DNA of 64,000 nucleotides from Earliella scabrosa (lineage: Eukaryota > Basidiomycota > Agaricomycetes > Polyporales > Polyporaceae). Positions 14,695-24,860 of this stretch are shown piece by piece. The position numbers were made by a program, and so were the translations under genes. The DNA is taken from positions 1,054,001-1,118,000 of the forward strand of contig JABYQQ010000013.1 in assembly GCA_022605405.1 (NCBI GenBank). The letters are read 5' to 3'. The first letter of the stretch is position 1. The number at the start of each line of letters is the position of its first letter. The notes beneath the pieces are model-generated. The model ran no database searches and was not told where the DNA came from. It worked only from the letters and a program-made list of their open reading frames with translations.

Positions 14695-15221
14695 ACAAAA
14701 CCACACCCACAAACACCCATCGATCCTGACAGGATCAACGGAGGGCCCGCAGGATTGAAACGGATTTACACACACGCCGCGCACAAACAGAACAAGCACG
14801 GCAAACGGACTGCGATTGTATTGCTGTGGGATGTACGCATACTATTACACGACCGCTCTTCTAAGTATCATAACGTATACAGGCGAGGTTTGCATTCTTT
14901 TGTTGTTCACACTGTCTTTGTGGTTGGTCGTTCAGGCTCGTGACGGGATGCCACCCGAGCGTGGGCCCCGGGTCCGGTGTGGCGAGGCCGAGGGATTGGA
15001 GAAGGAGGGGGAGGGGTAAGAGGTCGAAGGTTCGGGTCGAAGGAGGGGATTGGGGTGTGTGCGGACAAAAGATATGTGGCGGGAGAGAGAGTTTGGGGGT
15101 AGGAGGACCATGATGTGGCGGAAGACCAGGACGACAGGGACACCCACGGATGGGACAGACAAGTCCAGTGCGCCCACAGTGGGCGCAGAGAGAAAGGGCG
15201 GGAGGCACAAAGGAAGCGAAG

Positions 15222-15253
15222 GTAAGTATGTATGTATGTACGTATGTAGATAG
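15222..15253. repeat. GTAT microsatellite
   Basis: Imperfect tetranucleotide repeat, about seven GTAT/GTAC units, in non-coding DNA downstream of the kinase gene. Confidence 0.8.
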
Positions 15254-15667
15254 AGCAAGAGGAAACACCGTCTGGCTGTCTATGCACATAGCTAAAGTAA
15301 TAGGAGGCGCACGCAGATTAGGCGTGCGGAAGAATAATAGATATATAAAGCAGAAGGCGAACAACGGAGAAAATGCAAGTGAAGGTGGAACGCCGGCGCG
15401 GGCACGCGCGCGGACGATTACGAGAATGAGTGCAGATGATGATGAGGAACGGCGCAAGACGAGGTATGATGAGTGCGTGGGCTGGGCATGGACGCGGATG
15501 ACTGAGAGTAGACAATGACGAGGACCAAGCTTGGGCGGACAACGTCATCGTAGCAACCGCCAGTGTAAAGAAGCGTACATCCCTGGCCCAGACACGGCCG
15601 CGGCATGGACTGGAGCTCCACGCAGGCGGTGATGGGGCGGCAGCTATAAGCCCACCGTGCGCGAGGG

Positions 15668-18600
15668 TTAGAAGAATCGCCTCTTGTGATGCTTGTCGTC
15701 GACGGTGACCTTGATGTGCGTGTGCTGGGGTATGTGTCCCTCGACCGAGCACGGGATGATGCTCTTCAGCCAATCGTCCCCTTCGTCCTCTTCGTCCGGT
15801 GAGCAGCAGTGGTCTTGGCAACGCGGGCTATCCTTATCGTGCGAGTTGCAGCCGCAGAGCAGGTCGTTCGACTTGCCCTTGCCCTTGAGCAGGTCCGTGA
15901 GCGTGCAGCGCGCGGACGGCTCGACGAAGAGCATGCGGCGGATGGCCGGACGTGACTCGCGGGGGAGCAGGCGGAAGATGGACTCCGCACCACCAGTGGA
16001 GAACGTGGCAACGGAGGTGATGCTGTTCGTACGGGGACGGGGACGGCGCACCGTGGCGTTGGAGTCCTTCTGCTCGGCCTTGGGGCGCACGGGAGCGGGG
16101 GTTGACGACGAGGCCGAGGTGCTGGCCTTGTTCTCCGACTCCTTCTGCGCCTCAGCGACATTGTCCTGAACGACCGCCGCAGCCGCGAGCTCCTTCATCT
16201 TCGTCTCCAACGCGAAGTCCCGGGTCTTGATTGGGCTACCAGACACCTCATCAACTTCGGGCACAGAGTGGGGAGCGGGCTTCTTGATGTCGATCTCGGG
16301 CGAGAGAGGATGCGCCGTGTTCGAGCGTTGCGTCGAGGCGAGATGGGGACGCTTGATGAGCTCCGCAGGGCCCAAGGTGGGAGAGACCGGCAATGACTCG
16401 GTTGACGAGCCAGGACGGGGATAGGTGAGGACAGAAGGATCCATCTCTTGTGGGCTGTCGACCCGCGCAATGGGGCCCAATTCGCTGGGGAATGCGGGCA
16501 GCGTCTGGGTAGACTGCGAGATGACACCGGCGTGCAGCGACGCACGAACGCGGTTCCGACGCAGGACGCGCTCATACTCGTCGTGGTCGTCTGGAGACAA
16601 ACCCGAGCTCATGGACGGAGCGGTGAGCTCGGTGCTGTCGGTGCTGTCAGACTCCGCAATCGACGTCTCCTCAGAGAACAACGAAGGGGCACCGGAGCTC
16701 TCGTCGTTCGCGGTGGAAGTCGTGTGCGACGGCGTAGATGACAGATCCGAATCCTGCCGCTCCGGCTCCTTGGTCTGCTCGACCGTGCTCTCCTTCGGCT
16801 CCTCCTTCTTCAGCTCAAGCTGCTTTGGTGGCGGAGGCTTTGCCGAGAGATCGGGGTGCGCATTCACGAACGCGCGGAAGCTCGGGTCGCTCTTGGGATC
16901 AGGGATCTTCCAAGGGAAGCGACGCAATACCATGCACATAAAGATGATGGCAACGCTCCAGACATCAGTCTTGCGTGGGTCGTAGCTATCCTGCGCGAGG
17001 ACCTCTGGGGCGAGGTATGGGTCACTGCCAACGATCCCGGTGGCCATAGTCGTCTTCTTCCCCGGGTAGTGGAAGACCGTCGCAGTGCCAAAGTCGATGA
17101 GCTTCACGACGTTGTCTTTCGTCATGACGCAGTTATCGAGCTTGAGGTCGCGATGAGCTAGACCAAGAGAGTGAAGGTACTCAACGCCGTCACATATTTG
17201 ACGGAAGACACAATAGATCTCAGGCCGGGTCATGCTGCCTGACATGACGACACTGAACAGGTCGTAGGGAGCGTACTCCATGACCTACGAGGAGGGAGGG
17301 GCGCATATATCGCGATCAGCGATCAATACGCTGGTCGTCGCATGCGAGTGCGGACGAGCACAACTACGTACCTCGTAATAGTGTCCGTGATCGGTGACAA
17401 TGTCGACGGTCTCGATGATGTTCGGGTGCTTCAGCGTGCTGCCGACGCAGAACTCTGCCGTCACCTTCTTCTGGTACTCCCGCTCCGATTCGCCATGACG
17501 CTTCGGCCTGAACTCCTTCACGGCGAACGTTGCACCTCCACTCTTGGTGGAGGCCTTGATCAAACGCACCGTACCACCCGCACCCGAGCCCAGAACACGT
17601 CCCCACTTTCCGTACTTCTTTGACATCTGCACCTGGGTCGCCTGCGATAACGACTGCGGGACGTACGGGGCTTGACCAGACGTTGACTGTTGACGTTTGC
17701 GGCGCTGGCTCTGTGTATCGCGCTTGTCGGTTTTTGTGGACATCGTGGAGCTAGCGGCGATAGACTGAGTATTGCTAGTCTTGCTACTTTGGGAGTGTAT
17801 GGATTGGGGAGGAGAGCCTGAGCTGCCCTGACTCTTGGCTGACGTGCCGCTGGGAGAAGGAGTCTTTGCGACATGGTCCTTGGTAGACCCGTTGACTTTG
17901 TCGTCACCCGAATGCTGCTTCGCTTTCTCCTGAGCCTTAGGGTGATGTCCGCGCAGGAGCGCCGAAAGACGGCCCTCCTTGTGCTTCACCTCACCGACGA
18001 TAGTGATCATGTCAGAGGATCCATTGACGGAAGTCGCAACGGACGGAGAACCCGGGCCCAACGACGAGGGCGTGATAGGAGAGTGGATATCGAGGGTACC
18101 TTGCCGGACGTCAGTGAAGCTGAGATGAGCAGGCGTTGGACCAGAAGAGGTGGCCGGAGAGCCATGGTGGGAATGGGGTATATGATTGTTGAGGAAACGT
18201 TTCAAGTCATGGAGCGGGCCGTGAGGATGCTTGGCAGTCTTGGGAGTGGGTGGTATCGGCGTCGAAGGAGTTGCTGGCGTGACGGGAGGAATGGTAGCAG
18301 AGGGCGGGGCGGCTGGAGGGAGCTCGTGTTCGGGCGACGTGCGCGAAGGCGAGCTGGCGGGGCTGACAGAGGAGGATGGCAGCGGAGAACTCGCCTTCCT
18401 GGTGCCAAAGAAGGAGCGAGTCGAAGACTGGGGCTGTGGTTGTAGTGGTAATGGCTCTGGGAGCTCCGAGGAGGGGCTGGTGGCCACTGGAGATCTGTGG
18501 GGAGACGGGGATCTTGACTTGCGCTTGGAGAAGGAGGTGGAGAGGAAGCGAGAAGGTCGCCTCGGAGGGACGGGAGCCTGCATGGGACGGGGAAGGGGAA

Positions 18601-18942
18601 GGGACAGGTGAGCGCGAGGTCGGGATGTGAGATCAAAGAGATAGAAATAAGGGACGGGGCCGAGAGCGAGGAGGGACGGGAAAAGTAATCAAAAGCGATA
18701 CGGACCTGCTCCTGAGGTTCTGGTGGAACGGGGGCCAGAGTTGCGACGGGGACTGGAGGAAACGCGACCTCCTCTGGCTTGGGAGATGGGGACTGGATGG
18801 CGATGGCGGGAGATGGGGGTATGAGGGATGATGGCGGGGCGGGGTCGGGATGGGGGGAGAGGGCCTGTGCAGAGTGCCTGGGTGCGGGATGTGAGGCGGG
18901 GATGGCGAGGTCGAGAGGCTGCATGGGCTTTGCGGAGAGCAT
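15668..18942 (-). CDS. Hal4/Sat4-type serine/threonine protein kinase
   Basis: Member of the fungal Npr1/Hal family, which controls plasma-membrane ion and nutrient transporters. The first exon starts [15 protein letters not shown] and is joined through an intron ending in ATGCAG to [13 protein letters not shown]. About 350 residues of Ser/Pro-rich, disordered sequence follow. The kinase domain runs from [20 protein letters not shown], with the ATP-binding Lys in TFAVKEF, over [16 protein letters not shown] (catalytic loop), [11 protein letters not shown] (DFG) and [11 protein letters not shown] to [16 protein letters not shown]. The C-lobe is then interrupted by about 285 low-complexity residues before it resumes at [16 protein letters not shown]. 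The C-terminus has a Cys/His cluster ([18 protein letters not shown]) and ends KHHKRRFF. The 8-kb gene-poor stretch lies directly upstream. Confidence 0.88.
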
Positions 18943-20014
18943 GGCGGGGGAGGAGGACGACGGCGGCGGCGGTGGGGGAGTCGGTGGTGGTCGAAGGAAG
19001 AGGACGAGAAGTGAGCAGGGAGACCAAGGTGGATTAGGCTAAGGGCCCAAGGCAGCGACGGGGCAGTCCCACTTGTTATGCGGCGCGCATCACTCGGCTC
19101 TCATCTCAGATCTCCCGGTCCGGTTCCTTTCCTCTCTTGTCCTTGCCGATTTCTGCCCCGAAGAGCTCCATGTCCCCAGCCCCAGCCCCCGCCGCCTCCG
19201 TCCGACGTCGGTCGCCCTCCGCTCCCGGCCGCGACCCTCTCCCGTCTTCCCCCATCGCCCCCGCCAGCGCCGCCCGTCGTCCGACGCTGCCAGCGACCGC
19301 GACCCGTCCGCCACCGGCGAGCGCCGTGTGGACCGAAGACGTCATCGCAGCCCTCTCGTATGGCGCCCTCGGCATCGCCAGCCGAATGCGTCGGGCGAGT
19401 CACGCGTCCACATCCTCTTTTCTTGTTTATCGCCCGGAGCTCTCACCACTGGCACCCCACTGGAGCAGCCAGGACCAGGAGGTCTGTTGTTGGTCGTTGG
19501 TCGTCTGTGCCCCTCTCTCTCGTCATCTGCCCGCTCAAATCTCCCGCCGATCTGCGCAGCCCTTGTCGTCCAATGCACATGTATCTTCACCCAATCTTTT
19601 TGCCACAGTTGCATTCGCCCGTCCCCTTGCCGTCCTTTCCTCCAATCGGCTTCTTCTGATCGGCCTTCCATATCCTTGCGCCGGCCACCGTCTGCCCACT
19701 TCCCCTAGGCGCCCTTAGCCGCTCGTCATAACGTTGGCGGCCCATGCCCAGCCCCTTCCTTCCTCTTCCTCTTCTCTCTGCTTAGCCTTCTGCCATTACA
19801 GACTCTTAGCCACCCAACGCATGTTGTGCTCTGAAATCAGCCCCACGCTTATGTGAACATCGTGCCCCCGCAGTGCCCGTGTAATTTGCCTCGACTGCGC
19901 ACCCATCCTTCTCTCAACGTTGTGGTGCCAACACTGTCCCCCGCTTGTTTGACCGCGCCAAGCTCGTAGCTACCCGACCCTTCTCGGTTCGCTTCTCATC
20001 TCGACCCTACAACC

Positions 20015-20027
20015 GCCTCTCAAACGC
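20015..20027 (+). repeat. Left target-site duplication of element copy 1
   Basis: GCCTCTCAAACGC, repeated with one mismatch directly after the right end of the element. Confidence 0.75.
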
Positions 20028-20699
20028 AAAATGGTCACATGTCCCACGACTTCGCATTTCTGTCCCTGTGGATTGGACATTTGCCCGCCCTACCTGGGGT
20101 TCCCTCTCCGTCACACCGATCTTCCCCAGATTTTGTATCATGATATGGACAGGCCTTCTCTTCCTTGGAAAATTATTTTTTGGCTCTCAACTTGCGTCGT
20201 TCTCTCGGTGTCGTTGCAAGAATTCAGTGTGGTCCAGGAGCGCTTCATACCGCCCCTCCTACCGAATTTAGTGTTGCCTGAACTTGCCGAGCGAGGGCGC
20301 TTCTCTCCTCCCTCCCGAGACCCAAGCGCCTATAAACTGGTGGTACTTTGACGGGCTTGCTGCACCAACATTCCGGACTCTTTCCTTGCTATGAATAATT
20401 TTCTGTATGTCCTGAAAGCATCCAGAGCTCAAGATCTCTTTTTTGAGATGAATCCATCCAGTGGTCATAGAAACATAGGTAGGGCGGACAGAAATCTCAT
20501 TTACAACGGACAGAAAAGCGCCGGGGCACGGGCGGGAATGTTGAAGTAGGCGGACTGTATTGTGTTGATGAGCTGGCAGTTTTCTCATGATAGGTGGACA
20601 TGATTATTATTCCGCAGGGGGCAACAATCTTATTCCAAGCTAGCAGTAATCTCATCCCCGGGGACAGAATTTCGAAGTCGTGGGACAAGTGGACCCCTT
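20028..20699 (+). mobile_element. Non-autonomous TIR element, copy 1 (MITE-like)
   Basis: A 672-bp element with terminal inverted repeats. The left end reads AAAATGGTCACATGTCCC and continues ACGACTTCG. The right end, read inward on the other strand, is AAGGGGTCCACTTGTCCC and continues with the same ACGACTTCG; 32 of the first 41 bases match. It is flanked by a direct repeat, GCCTCTCAAACGC on the left and GCCTCTCAAACAC on the right. Subterminal GGACAG/CTGTCC motifs recur inside. No transposase frame is present. It is in opposite orientation to the copy at 24173-24847 and shares internal blocks with it. Confidence 0.8.
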
Positions 20700-20712
20700 G
20701 CCTCTCAAACAC
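20700..20712 (+). repeat. Right target-site duplication of element copy 1
   Basis: GCCTCTCAAACAC, 12 of 13 bases identical to the left flank. The next base is A on both sides, so 13 or 14 bp are possible. Confidence 0.75.
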
Positions 20713-23700
20713 ACGCCCTTCAAACCACCGACAATGAGCACATCGTGAGACCCCTCCGATCTCCTTCTCGCCCGATCCGTGCCAGTGCCACTTCCCACCC
20801 CCGCATCTCCTCCTCGTCCACTCCCAGCGGAGAGCATGCGCACCGCTCGCTATCACTCATCCCCATTCGCACGTTCTGTCCTTTCGCCGCCGCGCCTCGT
20901 CGCCCCGGGCCAGGCATACTAATCCGCTTGCTATTCTTTCTGCGGTCTTTATGCGGCTATCCGCACAACCAACGGTGCACCATCCGCTCCGTGACAGCCT
21001 CCGTGTGCAGTCAGCATGATGCACCGACACCCCCATAACTCTCCCTACCCGAGCGCATAGCCAATCCGGGGCCCCATCCGGCCCATCGGCCGTCTGAGAC
21101 ATCGGCATGCACAGACCGAGTGTGGCTACATTCCTAGTCCAACTATGCGTTCATAAGCAGCTAAGCACAACACTGACGCGCGCTCCCGATCGCCCCGCAT
21201 CCACGCGCCCCTACGCGCCCGCATCCGCCACCGACCCGGGCTATTTTTTCTTGCATGCGGCCGCGCCGACGCTCGTGCCTCCCCAGTGGATCCTCCTTCC
21301 GTAAGGCTCAAACAAACAAGCTCAAGGTCCGAGTCCGACATAGGTAGGTCCGTAGCCCGCGTCATCCCGCAACTCAATCGCTGCTCGCAGTTTAACGCTT
21401 CTGCGAGGCCCGCCGCACACATCTTTGTCTCCCCCGCTTGGTAACGCCCACTCGCAGGTAGGTTCGCGCGCCGTCGCCGAATGCGTCCTTTGTTTGAATG
21501 AGCGACGATCGCGTTCGCGGCGGTGGCCACTGGCGGGCGCGCGGCGGACGTCGAGGATTATTATTACCCTCAGATCGCGGCACAGCGGCAGCCCGGCGGT
21601 GGCCCATGACCCTCAGGTTTGCATTTCGCGCGCGGCCGGGCTCGAGCTTACATCTACAGCAGCAATCCCATTGCTATCAAACGCACACAGGGGTAAAGAA
21701 AGAACGTCCGAAGCGTCGGTGTAGCGCGCGCACAAACGATGCAGAAGTGAAGACAACCACCTTGAGCGCCCGTGCTATCTTCCACGGGCACACCATCCCA
21801 AGCGACGGCAAGAGTTTGTCGTGCGTTCAGCGTCCTAACGGCCGCGAAGCTGGCGTATCAGGACGCCCTTGCGATTTCTAGACGTTCGATGGACCTATTC
21901 TCGCCCTGCCGTGTTACCAAACGAGCTTCGTAGCGTCCGTCGGCTACTTTTCGCGGGAGGTCACCTGAGTCAGCTGCAGGAACACTCCGCCCTGCGCGCG
22001 GCCACACACGCCCAACCGTCCGTCTCGTTCGTGCGTTCTATCCACATATCCCGCTCGGAGTCGCACATGCTGAGCAGTCTATGAAACCTTGAAGACGATC
22101 GCTCGGCCTAGACCGAGTGTGAAGTTGTACCAACTTGCAGGCGGCAGCCGCAGCTAGCTGAAGTTCAGAGCAAATGAGGCGAGTCTCGACTTGATTCACG
22201 CTTCGGACGTTCGGACGCTGCGCCGGAGGGACACGCCCCTCTCGCGTCCTCGGAGCTCGGAGTCGAGCCTCGAGCGAGGGCAGTGATATTTGTCGATGTC
22301 ACTCGCTCAGGTCACTCAGGCTCGACATGTCCGCTTCTGATGCCTCCGCCTGATGCACGCGCTGGGGTGCTTTGCCATTGCGCCCAATGCGGAGTGACGA
22401 GATTGACCGATTCGAGGGTTACAAACGTTCATTTCCAACGCACGGGTCGTCTTACGATTCTCGACGGACGTTGGGTGCGCGTTGCTGACAGCTGCATCGA
22501 GTTCTTCTGACAACGCTGCGTCCGACTCTCGATACCCGCAGCGTCCGACTGGTGGAGTCCACGTACCCGTCTCGCCACCGCCTGACAACACCCACTCCGC
22601 CGTAGTCGCGATGCGGGCCTCCTCGAGGGCTGCGAAACTCTAATGGTTTGCTAACGGCGTGCTTGGGTGCGTGGCCAAGCTCTTCTCTGGAATGCTTGAA
22701 CGGCTTGTATCTCCGCGCTGCGTCGGTGTGTTCGCTCCACTGGCAGCCTGGCTGTGCCGCCGCACATGTGCGGATGTGCGGCGACCAGTCAGTGCTCGGT
22801 GTTGGGCGATGTTCTTGTGTCAGCGATCACGCCGTCTGTATCTTACAGATGCAGATGCCGCGATTGACCGTCGCTATCGCCGCGAGAACACAGATTCAGA
22901 ACAAACGCCAGCAGGAAAGAGTTGCCATCATCACCCGCCGTCAGAGTTCTCGCATGCACACAACGCCGGCCGGGGCTTTGCCGTGCGTTCTCCTGCTGTT
23001 CAGCGCTCAGAACAGACTTGTTACATCTGCATCTGCCGGAGATGCATGTTCACGTTCGTGCTGATTTTGGATCTTCTTGACCCTTTAGGTCAATGAACTT
23101 GAGACACCAGCAGTGTGGGCCCGTTGGCGCTCGTGGCAACTTCGGTGAGCGCTACCGTGTGATGGTCCGTGTGCAAATCAGGAACTTGTTCCACCGAAAC
23201 GCTACGGGCACGGATCAGGCGTACGTATACGGGAGGGTCTTCGTGCTTCTCCTTCGTGGCTGCTCTGCTGCCGCGAGTTTGTTTTGTGGTCCAGGCTGCA
23301 TGTCGCAGTTCGGCAAACACGGAGGCAGCAACTCAGTGAGTACCAGGTACTTATGGCTGGAGTATAGCCTATAGTGCGCGTCGTTTTACCAATTGGGAGC
23401 GTTGAACTATTTACGCTGACCTTCTAACCGCACAGTAATTTCTCAAGGGACCGTAATCCGCCCTCAGGAGCTTGTTCGTGCGGTTGAATGTCGTCCAGGG
23501 TATTACTTCAAGTTTGCTTTGCGCACATGGCGCTCCCTGCAATCCCGCGAAGGCCTTAGCGAGACCGTGCAGAGGTGCATACATTCAATCCTCATCCAGT
23601 TCTTACCGGTTCCGCCCACTCACGTTCTTTCCACCGGAACGCCGCGAATTTGACAGATATTCAGAGCCCCGCGCTTGTGTCTACAAATCCCTGCAATGCA

Positions 23701-24159
23701 TGCTAAACATAACTCTAATTCCCGCACCTCCAGCGCCCGACAAAGTGCCCGTACGTCACCGCGAGCGAGCTGCAGGCAGCACTCCGCCAGAGTCAGCGCA
23801 CCAGCGGGGCCCACGCGGGCCTTCTGATCCTCGCGGTGGGCGCGCGGGCCAGGCAGTCGTTCACACCCGGACTCCTACACCGGATCGTCGCTGGCCTCAC
23901 GACCGCGGGTGCAGACCTCCAAAGGCGAGCCCTCCACCCCTCGAGCACGAACTGCGCGCGCCTCCGGGTTACCGAGCACGGCTTCCTCTTCCTCTTCGTG
24001 CCTTCGGGCTTCGCACAGGGCCTGGTCGAAGCTTGACAATGCGCACGCGCTTGCCGCCCGCTGCTTCTCCGAACGCTTCTCCATGTCCGAGTGACGAGCT
24101 CGTGCTCGGCTCTCTGCGTATCTGTGCATCTCGACGCGGAGCTGAGCGCTATATCGTCA

Positions 24160-24172
24160 GGATCCGCCGTGC
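24160..24172 (+). repeat. Left target-site duplication of element copy 2
   Basis: GGATCCGCCGTGC, repeated without mismatch directly after the right end of the element. Confidence 0.82.
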
Positions 24173-24847
24173 AAGGGGTACAGTTGTCCCTAGACTATAG
24201 CTTTTCGTCATCCAGGATTACGATTGCGCCCGACGTTTGAGCGGGTTATTGTCCCAGGGTCAAGCGGGATGTTGCCCGTTCATGTTTGCATACAAGCCCG
24301 CGATTCATCGGGATATGACCCGCCGACTATGGATTATTTGCCCGGCGTACAGCGCTTTTTCGTCCGGTCTCTCATAACATTTCTGTCCGCCCCTACCTAT
24401 ATCTCCTCTTCCACTCACCGGATCGCTGAGATATCAGTGTCATTGCACTAATTATATCTTTCCGTTATGCACAAAATTATCAAAGTATGAGCAGCATCTC
24501 AAGACGACACTCCATAGCGAGAACAGGTGAAACTCAACACGAGCGTCAACAAATGGGCGCCAGGAAGATATGTGGAGGAAAAAAGCCCTGCGGCTCAAAA
24601 CTCCGAGATATTCCAATTTCGGCATGTGAAGCGCCCGTGAACCCAGGATTGATCCTACGACGATGCAGAAGGAAGGAGAGCGATTGAGAAAAAGCGAATA
24701 ATTTTCCTGGGCTGAGGAGGGTTGAAAGGGCTTGCAGCAAAATTTTGGAGTGGAATGGACCAGTGAGGAAGGGGCTACAGGAGCCGGCGGACAGATGGCT
24801 GATATGAGGGGACGAAAAGCTATAGTCTCTGGACAGGTGTCCATTTT
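24173..24847 (-). mobile_element. Non-autonomous TIR element, copy 2 (MITE-like)
   Basis: A 675-bp element, within 3 bp of the length of copy 1. The left end is AAGGGGTACAGTTGTCCC followed by the stretch AGACTATAGCTTTTCGTC. The right end, on the other strand, is AAAATGGACACCTGTCC followed by the same 18 bases; 29 of 37 terminal bases match. Tip sequences correspond to copy 1 with the sides swapped, so it is inverted relative to it. Shared internal blocks include TTTCTGTCCGCCC followed by TACCTAT at 24379-24400 (copy 1 complement near 20474-20494) and a GGAAAATTATT block. It has no coding capacity and is bounded by a perfect 13-bp direct repeat. Confidence 0.82.
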
Positions 24848-24860
24848 GGATCCGCCGTGC
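24848..24860 (+). repeat. Right target-site duplication of element copy 2
   Basis: GGATCCGCCGTGC, identical to the left flank; the following A also matches the first element base, so 14 bp is possible. Confidence 0.82.

Larger units (their letters stand above)
14371..15667. other. 1.3-kb convergent 3' region, no gene supported
   Basis: Lies between the stops of Yos9 and the Hal4-type kinase. It contains a C-rich tract at 14672-14694 and a GTAT microsatellite at 15222-15253, which argue for non-coding sequence. Open frames of up to 198 codons on the minus strand are low-complexity and show no domain. It probably carries long 3' UTRs. Confidence 0.5.

Noticed and set aside
14861..15457. 198-codon minus-strand frame.
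   Set aside because: It covers the GTAT microsatellite (YVHTYI) and looks like translated 3' UTR.
22845..23050. Inverted CAGATGCAGATG repeats as a third element.
   Set aside because: Only about 12 bases match, with no flanking duplication and no similarity to the tips of the other two elements.
23472..24200. 242-codon plus-strand frame as a gene.
   Set aside because: It runs into the left end of the inverted-repeat element and across its target duplication, so at least its 3' end arose by insertion; the protein is low-complexity without domains.
20028..24847. The two inverted-repeat elements as ends of one 4.8-kb composite transposon.
   Set aside because: Each element has its own direct repeats at both ends, so they are separate insertions. 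The sequence between them has no transposase.
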